Made by a program: the position numbers and the translations under genes. Shown here piece after piece: positions 26,423-35,530 of a stretch of 64,000 bases of DNA; position 1 is the first letter of the stretch, and each line of letters opens with the position of its first letter. This DNA comes from CBCXTT01 sp965178295 (lineage in GTDB: Bacteria; Pseudomonadota; Alphaproteobacteria; UBA7879), in NCBI GenBank assembly GCA_965178295.1, contig CBCXTT010000003.1, forward strand, positions 186,001 through 250,000, in the 5' to 3' direction. The notes below the pieces were generated by a model. The model was given only the letters and a program-made list of their open reading frames with translations. It was not told the DNA's origin and searched no databases.

Positions 26423-27394
26423 GTGTCACGTCACCAGTCATTTACGATTGATGAAAATACAGCAGGGAAGCGCTTGGATAATGTCGTAAAGGTTCTTTGC
26501 CCAGGTCTTCCCTATAGCGCTATTGCGAAACTGACACGCTCAGGCGATATTCACATCAACAAGAAAAAGGCTCTGATCAACACACGCGTTGATGTTGGAG
26601 ATGTTGTAAGTGTACGAAGTCGTCGAAATGCGGTAGGAGGCAGTGTGCCTCCTACCGGATCAGTAGCTGAAAATCTTACGCGACAAGATAAAAAAAAAAT
26701 TGTTGGGTGGATTATTTATGAAGATGATGAGTTGCTTGTGCTGAACAAGCCTGGAGGGCTCTCAGTTCAAGGCGGAAGCAAACTACATCATCATCTAGAT
26801 GATCTTGCCAGACGTTATGCGCAGGGCGTTTTTTTTCCACGTATAGTCCATCGTCTAGACAAAGAAACAAGCGGCGTTATTTTGCTGGCAAAAACACTAT
26901 CTACTGCCCGACATTTGACACATCTTTTTAAAGAGCGCCGCGTACAAAAAACATATTTAGCAATTACCTCACCGGCGCCTAAGCAGACTGATGGCGTTAT
27001 TGATGTTCCTATGATCAAACGTAGAGGCGGGACTCAAGGAGACAATGTTGTCGTGGAAATTGAGAATGGCTTGGAAGCAAAAAGCACATATTCAATTATT
27101 ACGACAATCGGTTGCAATACAGCTGCTCTCGTTCGACTCTTTCCTCAGACAGGCCGCACACACCAACTACGTGTGCACCTAGCGTATATTGATGCCCCCA
27201 TCCTGGGTGACAAAAAATACGGGACAGGGAAAAAGGGTGTTCCTGAGGGGGTTCCACAGCGACTGTATCTGCATGCGACAGAGATCGCTTTTGAAGATCG
27301 CTATGGTACGCAGCGTACATTTTTAGCCGAAATACCAAAAGATTTTAATCTTGCAATCAATGCCTTAATTGACTGGAGTATTAATTTTCCATAA
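26423..27394 (+). CDS. RluC/RluD-family 23S rRNA pseudouridine synthase
   Basis: Isomerises uridines in 23S rRNA. 323 residues starting at GTG 26423. There is an N-terminal S4 RNA-binding domain (GKRLDNVVKVL, about 15-60), then the catalytic domain with the HRLDKETSG motif (143-151; nucleophile Asp146) and RTHQLRVHLAYI near 245. A GGSVPPTGS linker joins the two domains. RluC versus RluD specificity cannot be told from the sequence alone; the length and S4 domain fit RluC. It comes 2 bp after the secreted unknown. Confidence 0.9.
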   Translation: MSRHQSFTIDENTAGKRLDNVVKVLCPGLPYSAIAKLTRSGDIHINKKKALINTRVDVGDVVSVRSRRNAVGGSVPPTGSVAENLTRQDKKKIVGWIIYEDDELLVLNKPGGLSVQGGSKLHHHLDDLARRYAQGVFFPRIVHRLDKETSGVILLAKTLSTARHLTHLFKERRVQKTYLAITSPAPKQTDGVIDVPMIKRRGGTQGDNVVVEIENGLEAKSTYSIITTIGCNTAALVRLFPQTGRTHQLRVHLAYIDAPILGDKKYGTGKKGVPEGVPQRLYLHATEIAFEDRYGTQRTFLAEIPKDFNLAINALIDWSINFP

Positions 27395-27448
27395 TATAGA
27401 TTATTAAACTTTTTGATTTGACTCGTCTCCGTTCTTGCCCTGTAACTC

Positions 27449-28210
27449 TCAATACTTCACAGACATTAAATAAAGTCCATACGGAGGTGCAGTGGGTCCT
27501 GCGGCCTGACGATCTTTGAGCGCTAAGAGTTCAGATACTTTTTCAGGAGCCCATTTTTTTATGCCCACATATTTTAGTGTACCAAGCATATTGCGCACTT
27601 GATGATGCAAAAAAGAACGTGCTGTTATATGGCATAGTATTGTATCACCCTGCGCTTCAACGTCAAAATTCTCCAAGGTTTTTATGGGAGATTTTGATTG
27701 ACAAGCGCTCGATCTAAAACTGGTAAAATCATGATGGCCTAAGAAACAGGCTGCTCCTGCCTTAAAAGCCTGAATATCTATCTCTTGATATATTTGCCAT
27801 GCCTGATGTTGATCAATTGAAAGTGGTGACCGACGATTTATAATGCGGTAGCAATAAGTGCGCCGCTTGGCCGAAAATCGTGCATGAAAATCCGATAACA
27901 CTTCTTCCACTGCAAGAATAGAAATATTTGAATTCTTTAGATAAAAATTAAGTGCTTGCTGTAAATGAAAGGAGTGCAGTCGTGTCACAAGATCGACATG
28001 TGCTACCTGTCCTCGCGCATGTACACCAGAATCCGTCCTCCCTGCCGCATACAGTGTGGGTCGGATGTCCCGAGAACCTAGCTTGAATAATGCATCTTCT
28101 ATAGTGCGCTGCACTGATGGAAGACCCTCTTGATGTTGCCATCCAACATAATTCGTTCCACAGTATTCAATGGTTAGCTTATAGCGCTGCACGTCAGAAC
28201 TGTTCCACAT
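27449..28210 (-). CDS. truA: tRNA pseudouridine(38-40) synthase TruA
   Basis: Modifies the anticodon-stem positions 38-40 of tRNA. 253 residues. The catalytic motif is AGRTDSGVHA with Asp60 (numbered from the ATG at 28210). The frame overlaps the fmt 3' end by 37 bp; a GTG at 28192 would start at VQRYKLTIEY and is an equally good start. Complete C-terminal domain (SFLHHQVRNMLGTL). Last gene of def-fmt-truA. Confidence 0.95.
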   Translation of the reverse strand: MWNSSDVQRYKLTIEYCGTNYVGWQHQEGLPSVQRTIEDALFKLGSRDIRPTLYAAGRTDSGVHARGQVAHVDLVTRLHSFHLQQALNFYLKNSNISILAVEEVLSDFHARFSAKRRTYCYRIINRRSPLSIDQHQAWQIYQEIDIQAFKAGAACFLGHHDFTSFRSSACQSKSPIKTLENFDVEAQGDTILCHITARSFLHHQVRNMLGTLKYVGIKKWAPEKVSELLALKDRQAAGPTAPPYGLYLMSVKY

Positions 28211-29112
28211 GGCACTTTAAATCCACGTATAAAATCATCTATTGACTGAGGTTTTCCGCCGGCCCGTTGCAAGATTTGGGGACTGAACACTCCTCTCCCA
28301 CAGGAAATCTCTAATCTATTCGTTAAAACGTCTCCAGGATTTCGCCCTATATCATTCATGCTATAGGTTGCTGACAAAACCTTAATACGCTTACCTTCTA
28401 CCATCATCCACGCTCCTGGTCTTGGGGAAAAAGCCCAAACGGTACGAGCCAGCTCATCAGCGTTTCGATGCCAAACAAGCTGGGTTTCTGTTGTATCAAT
28501 TTTCTTTGCATAACAAGCGCCCTCATCGGGCTGCAGCACAAGATCCACATCTCCATTCACATAAGTAGGCAGGATATCAATCAACACATCAGCACCCAAG
28601 CGCTCCAGTTTATAAGCCAGCGCATTCCGCGTCATTTCTGGAACAATAGATATTGCCGCTTTTGCAATCATGGGTCCTGTATCTAGACCCGCATCCATCT
28701 TCATAATTGTAATACCTGTTACATCATCTCCAGCCAGAATTGCCCGTTCAATAGGTGCTGCACCACGCCAACGCGGCAATAAAGAAGCATGAATATTAAG
28801 GAAGCCCATTCGAGGAATGTCTAAAACTTCCTGAGGCACAATCAGACCATAGGCCACAACAACTGCGATATCAGCGTGAAAAGCCGATAGCATCTCCTGT
28901 GCATCAGTAGACTGCAAGGTTTTAGGGGTAAAAATTGGAAGTCCCAAGCGCTCTGCCAAAACATGCACGGGTGTTTTTTTTATATCGTATCTCCGGCCTG
29001 CGGGGCGAGGAGGTTGTGTGTAAATCGCTACGATTTCCCCAAAATTGTTGCCATATATGCTCTCCAGTATATAAGCAGAAAAATCTGTTGTCCCCATAAA
29101 AATTAAGCGCAT
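28174..29112 (-). CDS. fmt: Methionyl-tRNA formyltransferase
   Basis: Formylates initiator Met-tRNA with 10-formyl-THF. 312 residues. Catalytic residues Asn106, His108 and Asp144 are present in the NIHASLLPRWRGAAP and DAGLDTGPM blocks. The C-terminal OB-like domain is complete. It lies 8 bp after def, its functional partner, which removes the formyl group after translation, and overlaps truA at the 3' end. Confidence 0.97.
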   Translation of the reverse strand: MRLIFMGTTDFSAYILESIYGNNFGEIVAIYTQPPRPAGRRYDIKKTPVHVLAERLGLPIFTPKTLQSTDAQEMLSAFHADIAVVVAYGLIVPQEVLDIPRMGFLNIHASLLPRWRGAAPIERAILAGDDVTGITIMKMDAGLDTGPMIAKAAISIVPEMTRNALAYKLERLGADVLIDILPTYVNGDVDLVLQPDEGACYAKKIDTTETQLVWHRNADELARTVWAFSPRPGAWMMVEGKRIKVLSATYSMNDIGRNPGDVLTNRLEISCGRGVFSPQILQRAGGKPQSIDDFIRGFKVPCGTVLTCSAIS

Positions 29113-29120
29113 CAGATTGT

Positions 29121-29642
29121 TTACCGGGCCCTTTGATCCCGCTTCTGGATTTTGGCTGACTTTTCCAAAAGCATTCTTTGTTTTATGGGAGAAAAATAAT
29201 TCAACATTGTAATACCATTCAAATGATCGCCCTCATGTTGAATACCGCGTGCTAGCCAACCGTCAGCCTTTAAAGATGTCTCGCATCCTGTTTCGTCTAA
29301 AAATTCAACCTCAACTTCTTTTGGCCTGTTCACATTCAACCAAAGCCCGGGCAATGAGAGGCACCCCTCGGGCATCATCACCTCTTCTTCAGACTTCCAA
29401 ACAATTTTTGGATTAATGCAAACGATCCGAGAGGATTCTGTTTCTCGATCAGAGACATCTAGTATAAAAATACTTTTAGAAGAACCGATTTGGGGCGCAG
29501 CTAATCCTACACCACCTGTTGCATGCATGCTATCAAACATATCGTTAATGAGCCTTCTAACAGCGTCATCAATTTTTTCCACAGGTATAGAGACCTGGCT
29601 CAACCTCTTATCCGGCATCATTACAATATCAAAATTTGCCAT
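29121..29642 (-). CDS. def: Peptide deformylase
   Basis: Metalloprotease that removes N-formyl groups from nascent proteins. 173 residues with the three signatures: GLAAPQIG (46-53), EGCLSLPG (92-99, metal ligand Cys94) and QHEGDH (135-140, His136, Glu137, His140). It is the first gene of def-fmt-truA, so formylation and deformylation are encoded together. Confidence 0.98.
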   Translation of the reverse strand: MANFDIVMMPDKRLSQVSIPVEKIDDAVRRLINDMFDSMHATGGVGLAAPQIGSSKSIFILDVSDRETESSRIVCINPKIVWKSEEEVMMPEGCLSLPGLWLNVNRPKEVEVEFLDETGCETSLKADGWLARGIQHEGDHLNGITMLNYFSPIKQRMLLEKSAKIQKRDQRAR

Positions 29643-29722
29643 CTCTTTTCCTGGAGTCTATCAACTATTTTAGATCAATATAGGAAGTGTGAAGCCTAAA
29701 AGCAAAGAAAAACGGCACAAAA

Positions 29723-30769
29723 TTATTTTTCAAAACATGTACCCCCTAGAACTTTAAACAAAGTCCCCATATCTTGCGCGGTTTTTTGTGTGATAAGTCG
29801 CCCTACAACTTTTTCTAAATTTCTTTTTCCTCCTGCTTCAAGGTACTGCCAAGCCTTAGCAAGATAGGTATAAATGCCAAGGGATTTTAAAAAATCTCCT
29901 TGTGTTGTTAGAAATGTGTCTATATCATGGGGTGTGATTGATTTTTTCAGAGAATTAAAGTCTACATGGGCAGTAATGTCTGCGAGACCAGGGTTTTTTA
30001 AAGGGTGTTCGGACGTCCCATTATATAGTGCCTGTAATGTATCTCCATGTCCCTCAGTATAACCATAATCAATCATCAAGAAAGCACCTTTTTGATTGTG
30101 TACACACTGGCAAATATCATGCATGATATTTGCTGCGGATTTGTTGGTTTCATAAATCCCTGTTCCGTTATAATGAATTCCGGCGGTACGGACAGCCGGC
30201 CCTTTCACAAAAATCAATGACGATTTGTTCTGAGAAACATCCACTTGTCTTAAGTAAGCATTAGACCCGTCATAATCGTATTGATGAATCGGTAGCGAGT
30301 CAAAAAACTCATTGCTCACAAAAAACGTAGGGTATTTGGGAAGTGTTGAGAAGAGATTCTTCCAGCTGGCGTGGTGATGATACTGTGCGCCCACAGCATC
30401 TAAGGTACCCTTCTGATCTTTTTTTAAGGTTTGGCTGTTTTCCAGTATATGTATTTCAATGTTATTGGACCACTCAGGATAGCGCAAAAAAACGTTGAAC
30501 ATATCCTGCAGCATGCTGCCACGACCAGGGCCAAGCTCAACAAAAGTTATAGGTTGGGGGGAGGATAGTTTTTGAAATTGTACCATAAACCATAAGCCCA
30601 GAATGTCTCCATAAATATTGGTCAATTCAGGGGCTGTCACAAAATCTCCTCCCCGACCTATTTTGGCAGGCTGTTGATAGTATGCACGTGTGCACATGCC
30701 CATATAATCAGCAATACCAATCGGGCCATCTTTTTTTATAGCCTCAATTATTTTTTGCTTGAGTGTCAT
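29723..30769 (-). CDS. SAM-dependent methyltransferase, MidA/NDUFAF7 family
   Basis: Class I methyltransferase of 348 residues. The family-typical N-terminal GGDFVTAPE (about 39-47) and SAM-binding VELGPGRGSM are clear. The mitochondrial relative NDUFAF7 methylates an arginine of a complex I subunit, so a role in NADH dehydrogenase assembly is plausible but inferred. It overlaps the lgt 3' end by 26 bp; lgt followed by midA is a frequent pair in alphaproteobacteria. Confidence 0.9.
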   Translation of the reverse strand: MTLKQKIIEAIKKDGPIGIADYMGMCTRAYYQQPAKIGRGGDFVTAPELTNIYGDILGLWFMVQFQKLSSPQPITFVELGPGRGSMLQDMFNVFLRYPEWSNNIEIHILENSQTLKKDQKGTLDAVGAQYHHHASWKNLFSTLPKYPTFFVSNEFFDSLPIHQYDYDGSNAYLRQVDVSQNKSSLIFVKGPAVRTAGIHYNGTGIYETNKSAANIMHDICQCVHNQKGAFLMIDYGYTEGHGDTLQALYNGTSEHPLKNPGLADITAHVDFNSLKKSITPHDIDTFLTTQGDFLKSLGIYTYLAKAWQYLEAGGKRNLEKVVGRLITQKTAQDMGTLFKVLGGTCFEK

Positions 30770-31550
30770 ATACGCTGCGTCGCATTACAAGCCATATTCC
30801 TACCCCAAACATAGGGAAGCTCAAAATCTGCCCCATAGTCATAAAACCAAAGAAAAACCCTATGCCAGGATCTGGCTGTCGGACACATTCACACACAATA
30901 CGGGCACAACAATATATCAATAAAAACAGGCCTGCCAATCGCCCCGGAGTGTGTGAGATAGGAGTCTTCCAATACAAAAAATTAAGGAGTACCAATGGGA
31001 CTAATCCCTCTAAGACTGCTTCATAAATCTGACTGGGGTGGCGTGCTAACGCCCCCCCTTTAGGGAAAATAATAGCCCATGATACATCGGTGACGCGGCC
31101 ATATAGCTCTCCATTAATAAAATTTGCAATGCGCCCCAGGAAAAGACCAAAGGGGGCGGTAAGAGATAAAAAATCAGATAAAATAAATAAATTTAAATTT
31201 CGTCGCATACAGAACAATGTTGTTGCAATAATAACGCCCAAGAGCCCACCATGAAAAGACATGCCTCCACGCCAGGTCATCAAGATCTGTACAGGATCGT
31301 CAAGGTAGCGAGCGATATCGTAAAACACAACATATCCTAGGCGTCCACCCAATAGAACGCCACACATAAGCCATAATAAGAAATCATCGGCTTGAGAGAC
31401 ACTCAGGCCGGGATTGATTTGATATGCTACTATCAATCTTACGTAGCCCCATGAACTTACAATACTAAACAGATAGGCGAGAGCGTACCAATGCACTTTT
31501 AAAGGGCCCACATATAGGGCAACTGGATCAATGTTTGATAAAAGTGTCAT
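30744..31550 (-). CDS. lgt: Phosphatidylglycerol--prolipoprotein diacylglyceryl transferase
   Basis: Inner-membrane enzyme that attaches diacylglycerol to lipobox cysteines, the first step of lipoprotein maturation (BamD in this window is a likely substrate). 268 residues with about seven hydrophobic segments. The active-site blocks are HGGLLG (around 98-103) and GRIANFINGELYGR (around 139-152). It overlaps midA by 26 bp and is divergent from the COQ9-like gene, with 207 bp between them. Confidence 0.97.
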   Translation of the reverse strand: MTLLSNIDPVALYVGPLKVHWYALAYLFSIVSSWGYVRLIVAYQINPGLSVSQADDFLLWLMCGVLLGGRLGYVVFYDIARYLDDPVQILMTWRGGMSFHGGLLGVIIATTLFCMRRNLNLFILSDFLSLTAPFGLFLGRIANFINGELYGRVTDVSWAIIFPKGGALARHPSQIYEAVLEGLVPLVLLNFLYWKTPISHTPGRLAGLFLLIYCCARIVCECVRQPDPGIGFFFGFMTMGQILSFPMFGVGIWLVMRRSVYDTQAKNN

Positions 31551-31757
31551 AATATAAAGCCTTTTATTCTATATGTTTTTCTTCACGCTAACACTATTCT
31601 TTTTGGCGACCTATTGATTTTTTTTAGTTTTCGTAGTGCAATGATAGAAAAAGGCTTTGGAGTGCAAAAACAATGCAAACAAAAAGTATTATCGCAGACA
31701 AAGTAGCAACGTTTTTGCTAAAATTGTTAAGCTGGACACACAAAAAGACAGATTAAA

Positions 31758-32321
31758 ATGGCAAGGAAGAGTATTTGCAAAAAAAGCCTTGAATGTATTT
31801 CTAAGATAGGATGGCGATGCTTTTCTCCCTCCGCTCTAGCGCAATTTCTCGATATGCCTCTACATGTGGTGCTAGACTCTCTTCCCAATAAAGAGTCTCT
31901 TATGCCGCTTCTGTGGAAGGATATGCGTGCATATGTGATAGCGAAAAATACGCCGCATGATTTGCGTGAAGCGACACCACAAGAGCGTTTGCAAGAACTT
32001 TTCCTGTGCTATATTGATTATCTATCCCCACACAAGCGTGCTATACAAACGATCCTAAAAGAAAGTTGGAACACCCCAACTCTTCCATTTATTACAGCAA
32101 AGAGTTGGGTCTGTGAAACAAAATTTATTTTTGAATACGCAGAGCTCAGCACATTTGGACCAATTGGAGCCGTCAAGATTAAAATTTTATCTGCTCTTTA
32201 TGCTGCATCTTTTGCTGTATGGCTTGCGGACACATCACCTGGGATGGATAAGACGATGCCTTTTTTAGATCAATGCTTAACATGGTGTAGTATGCATCTC
32301 CAGCGGTATGACTCAGCGTAA
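31758..32321 (+). CDS. COQ9/TetR-fold protein
   Basis: A 187-residue all-helical protein. The N-terminus looks like a degenerate TetR helix-turn-helix (LAQFLDMPLHVVLDSLPNKESLM, about 28-51), and the C-terminus has the WLADTSPGMDKTMPFLDQ block (155-172) that marks the alphaproteobacterial COQ9-like group ('rpsU-divergently transcribed' family). COQ9 binds lipid and assists ubiquinone synthesis in mitochondria; a similar role here is inferred. It stands alone, divergent from lgt. An alternative is a plain TetR regulator, less likely because the HTH is weak. Confidence 0.7.
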   Translation: MARKSICKKSLECISKIGWRCFSPSALAQFLDMPLHVVLDSLPNKESLMPLLWKDMRAYVIAKNTPHDLREATPQERLQELFLCYIDYLSPHKRAIQTILKESWNTPTLPFITAKSWVCETKFIFEYAELSTFGPIGAVKIKILSALYAASFAVWLADTSPGMDKTMPFLDQCLTWCSMHLQRYDSA

Positions 32322-32375
32322 ATACTTGCCATTCTTTTTGTTGACGTCAATGGTTGCAACATATAAATTCATGCT

Positions 32376-33674
32376 ATGATAAAATATTTCCTTACTGCTT
32401 TATTTTCCCCCTTTTTCTTGTACGCAGAAACGTCAACTTTTTATCTTAAAAATGGCATGCAGGTTATTATCTCAACAGATGATAGGGCCCCTCTTGTGAT
32501 TTGTGACTTATGGTATAAAGTAGGAAGCGCTGATGCCCCTACAACTCAATCAGGTGTCGCACATTTTCTGGAGCATATGATGTTTCAAGGCACAGACTCA
32601 ATGCCACCAGGACGCTTTCGCTTGAAACTCAGTCACCTTGGAAGTTTTACGAATGCTGAAACCAGTTATGATACGACGCATTATTTCTCTATTGTTCCAA
32701 AAGAAAACTTGGGAAAATTGCTTGCACTTGAATCCGATCGTATGCAAAACCTCAAAATTGATCCCTTTGTCTTTCAAAAAGAAAAAAACGTTGTTTTACA
32801 AGAGAGACTTAGTCGCATGGAAAATAATGCACATGGCATGGCTTTTGAAGCAATAAATCAACGTTTCTTTTCCACACACCCTTATGCTGCGCCTGTTATT
32901 GGGTGGAGAAACGAGATTGAGGCGCTTACCGAAGAAAACCTTTACACGTTCTATAAGACATGGTATGCACCAAATAACTCTATTTTAGTTCTGGTAGGAG
33001 ACATTACATTACAAGAAGCAAAAAAATTAACCCAAAAACATTTTGGAAGTATCATGCCGCGTAAGGTTCCCAGGCGCCACCGAGTCACGTTACCTCAGAA
33101 TCATTTTGGCATGCAAACTCTTACATTCAAGCACCCGCAATTCTCTAATGATGTGGAGCATATTTATCGCGTTGACCATTTAATTCTCAATACAAAAAAC
33201 CGCATCATCCTACGACTTATCGCAGGCGCCCTTCAAGACAAACTTCACAATTACCTCTCGCTCACACAAAATGCGACTTATAATGTCAATGCGGTATTCG
33301 AAACTGGCACCAAAGATCCCTATAGATTTTCTATTAGCGCGTCAATAAAGCATACGGGATCCAAAGATCGCGTTAACAGTTTGATTACTGGGTTTCTCGC
33401 TTCATTAAAGCAGAGCGGTTTTACGCAGAGCGAATTAGAAATACAAAAGAAATCATTCTTAAATACCTATTATACCAGGATGTCTTCTCTGGAAAAAAGA
33501 GGGCATTTCTTTGGTCAAAACACAGCAAATGGCGTACACTTCAGTACCCTCATAAAGTTTCCAAGCATTCTTGAGCAAATTACACGTACAGACATCAATA
33601 CAATACTTTCTCTGCTTTTTTCTCAACAAAATGTCTTCATCGTAGAATCTCTCTATGGGGAGGAAATAGTATGA
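32376..33674 (+). CDS. M16-family zinc peptidase, catalytic member
   Basis: Insulinase-type metallopeptidase of 432 residues. A signal peptide (1-17, ending LYA) places it in the periplasm or envelope. The inverted zinc motif HFLEH is at 63-67 with Glu66 as catalytic base; the distant Glu ligand should lie in the VVLQERLSRME segment. The 3' end overlaps the next M16 gene by 4 bp. Such an active/inactive pair is typical of bacterial periplasmic M16B dimers. The substrate is unknown. Confidence 0.93.
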   Translation: MIKYFLTALFSPFFLYAETSTFYLKNGMQVIISTDDRAPLVICDLWYKVGSADAPTTQSGVAHFLEHMMFQGTDSMPPGRFRLKLSHLGSFTNAETSYDTTHYFSIVPKENLGKLLALESDRMQNLKIDPFVFQKEKNVVLQERLSRMENNAHGMAFEAINQRFFSTHPYAAPVIGWRNEIEALTEENLYTFYKTWYAPNNSILVLVGDITLQEAKKLTQKHFGSIMPRKVPRRHRVTLPQNHFGMQTLTFKHPQFSNDVEHIYRVDHLILNTKNRIILRLIAGALQDKLHNYLSLTQNATYNVNAVFETGTKDPYRFSISASIKHTGSKDRVNSLITGFLASLKQSGFTQSELEIQKKSFLNTYYTRMSSLEKRGHFFGQNTANGVHFSTLIKFPSILEQITRTDINTILSLLFSQQNVFIVESLYGEEIV

Positions 33675-34972
33675 CACATGTGCGCCCACCTGTTTTTTAC
33701 CTCTTGCTCGCTTGCATCCTTCCTGTGAATGCGCCAGCAGTCCAAACCTCTCAATCTCCACGCATCTATTTAGTTCAGGACATAAGCTACCCTGCAGTTG
33801 CGTTTACAATGATTTTAGAGAATGCGGGATTTTTAAAAGATCCAATTGGACAAGAAGGTAAGACAGTTTTAAGTCTTTTTATACTCTTGAGATATATGCA
33901 ACTTAACTACGCTTCCCTGAAGAATGAAGGCGTTCTTTCATTCTATGCACAAGAGGATGACAAACATATTTCTCTAACAGTCTTAACACAAAAAAACCAA
34001 CTTAAAAGCGCTATGAGAGCTGTATTTAAAACACTATATTCTGTGGCGCTTAGCTATCCAGAATGGCGTGCGCAAAAAGCGTCTATTAAACAAAGTTTTT
34101 TGGATCCAGAATTCAGCCCAGCAGATCAATTTTTATCTTATAAATGGGCTGCAATTCACTACCCCGATCATCCATTAGGTAAACGGTATGGCACAGCAGA
34201 ATCTCTAGACGCTATTAACCCGAAAGACACAGAGCATTTTTGGAAAGAACGCATGCGGCGTAATAGTCTTATTTTTATGGTAGCTGGTGACGTTCACGTG
34301 CACGAGATTCGTTCTATTCTATCTCCTCTTCTTCATCACATACAAGAAGGTACGCTAGAGGAAGAAAATGTGTCAGATATTACATATCCACAGGAAACAC
34401 CTAGCCTACAGGTGTTTCAATTAGACAAACCACAAAGCATCCTCCTTTTTGGGCATCGAGGGGTAGAAAAAGATCATCCAGATTACTATGCATATAAGGT
34501 TCTCAGCTATATTGTAGGCGGATCAAGATTCACCTCGCGTCTCTGGAAATCCTTGCGTGAAGAGCATGGACTTGTGTATAATGTCACAGCCAACACTAAC
34601 GATATGCTTAAGTCATTTTTTGGATTTCTTGAGATCGATAATGAAAGAACAGCTCTAGCGGCCGAAAAAGTGCAACAAACTATTGAAGACATTCTTAAAA
34701 ATGGCGTCACAAAAGAAGAAATAGAGGGTGCAAAAACTCAGTTAATTGGCAAAGCTTTGCTCCCCATGGTCTCCCTAGAAGGTACCACCAACTCTATGTA
34801 CGCAGCTTTTTATAATAAAATTCCTATTGACGAATTCATCACATATGAACCCAATAAAATAAAGCAAGTAACCGCGGAAGCGGTAAACCGACTGTCCCAG
34901 GAACTTCTAAAACCAGATAGTTTAAAGTATCTTATTGTGGGAAATCCGAATCTATCTTATAGAACCATCTGA
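33671..34972 (+). CDS. M16-family protein lacking the zinc motif (partner subunit)
   Basis: A 433-residue M16 homologue without HxxEH, so probably the non-catalytic half of a heterodimer with the preceding gene. It has a signal peptide (about 1-23, ending NAPA), a family-typical VGGSRFTSRLWKSLREEHGLVYN block (about 278-300) that contributes the Arg/Tyr pair to the partner's active site, and the usual C-terminal domain. Its ATG overlaps the upstream stop (ATGA), so the two are made in equal amounts. Confidence 0.92.
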   Translation: MTHVRPPVFYLLLACILPVNAPAVQTSQSPRIYLVQDISYPAVAFTMILENAGFLKDPIGQEGKTVLSLFILLRYMQLNYASLKNEGVLSFYAQEDDKHISLTVLTQKNQLKSAMRAVFKTLYSVALSYPEWRAQKASIKQSFLDPEFSPADQFLSYKWAAIHYPDHPLGKRYGTAESLDAINPKDTEHFWKERMRRNSLIFMVAGDVHVHEIRSILSPLLHHIQEGTLEEENVSDITYPQETPSLQVFQLDKPQSILLFGHRGVEKDHPDYYAYKVLSYIVGGSRFTSRLWKSLREEHGLVYNVTANTNDMLKSFFGFLEIDNERTALAAEKVQQTIEDILKNGVTKEEIEGAKTQLIGKALLPMVSLEGTTNSMYAAFYNKIPIDEFITYEPNKIKQVTAEAVNRLSQELLKPDSLKYLIVGNPNLSYRTI

Positions 34973-35081
34973 AGATGGCATATCTTGCACTATCTCAGTA
35001 TTGATCAACCCCGTAAGGCACACCAACTCTTGGGCTCTGCAATCTCTTCTTCCTCTGCTCGATGCCCCGAAAATGCGCACG

Positions 35082-35348
35082 CTATTGGGAGATGCTTTCT
35101 TCCAGGGGCACGCATTCAACGCTTCCATCTGCTGAGAGGGATATTTTTTCAACACGCAGCGTTGCTGAGCGTAGCGTGTCTTCAAGATGTTTTTTTAACC
35201 TATTTCCATACTCATATGCCGTTATAGAATCTTCTAAGGGCAAATTTCCAGCCTCTAACTTCTGCACAATTTCTTCTAACGCTGCCATCCCATCCTCAAA
35301 AGACAATTGGGATATTTCCTTAGAGGGCTTTCTTCTATCGTCACTCAT
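35082..35348 (-). CDS. xseB: Exodeoxyribonuclease VII small subunit
   Basis: Small helical subunit of ExoVII, which degrades single-stranded DNA in repair. 88 residues with the family pattern FEDGMAALEEIVQKLEAGNLPLEDS at about 17-41. Its ATG overlaps the stop of the nfeD remnant (ATGA at 35345-35348). The usual downstream genes ispA and dxs are not seen; the next gene downstream is convergent. The large subunit xseA is not in the window. Confidence 0.94.
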   Translation of the reverse strand: MSDDRRKPSKEISQLSFEDGMAALEEIVQKLEAGNLPLEDSITAYEYGNRLKKHLEDTLRSATLRVEKISLSADGSVECVPLEESISQ

Positions 35349-35530
35349 TCAAGCTCTACCTTTCGTACTGTAAATACCGCTCCATCTGCGCCAATAATTT
35401 GAACACGTTATCCTTGCGGTATATCAGGACCTTCTATTTTCCAAAGTGTATCATTGATATTCAAGGTGCCGCGACCAAATTCAACAGGCTCTAGGAGAAA
35501 AAATTCTTTACCAATCTGCTTTCTAAAACG
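35345..35530 (-). pseudogene. NfeD C-terminal OB-domain remnant
   Basis: After the slipin frame, a shifted minus-strand frame reads IGKEFFLLEPVEFGRGTLN then DTLWKIEGPDIPQG, a TAA at 35408-35410, then RVQIIGADGAVFTVRKVELE and a stop at 35345-35347. This is the short OB fold of NfeD, the usual partner of slipins, with the GRG-DTLW-GPD pattern intact around the internal stop. The membrane part of NfeD is gone. Upstream, the frame merges out of phase with the slipin 3' end near 35515-35535, as if a deletion had fused the two genes. The stop still overlaps xseB by 4 bp. Confidence 0.78.

Noticed and set aside
34952..35185. Minus-strand frame after xseB (ELVCLTGLINTEIVQDMPSSD), considered as an ispA remnant
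   Set aside because: The position after xseB fits ispA and a few residues resemble its ELVHxYSLIHDDLP motif, but the Asp-rich motif itself is not there; too weak to annotate.
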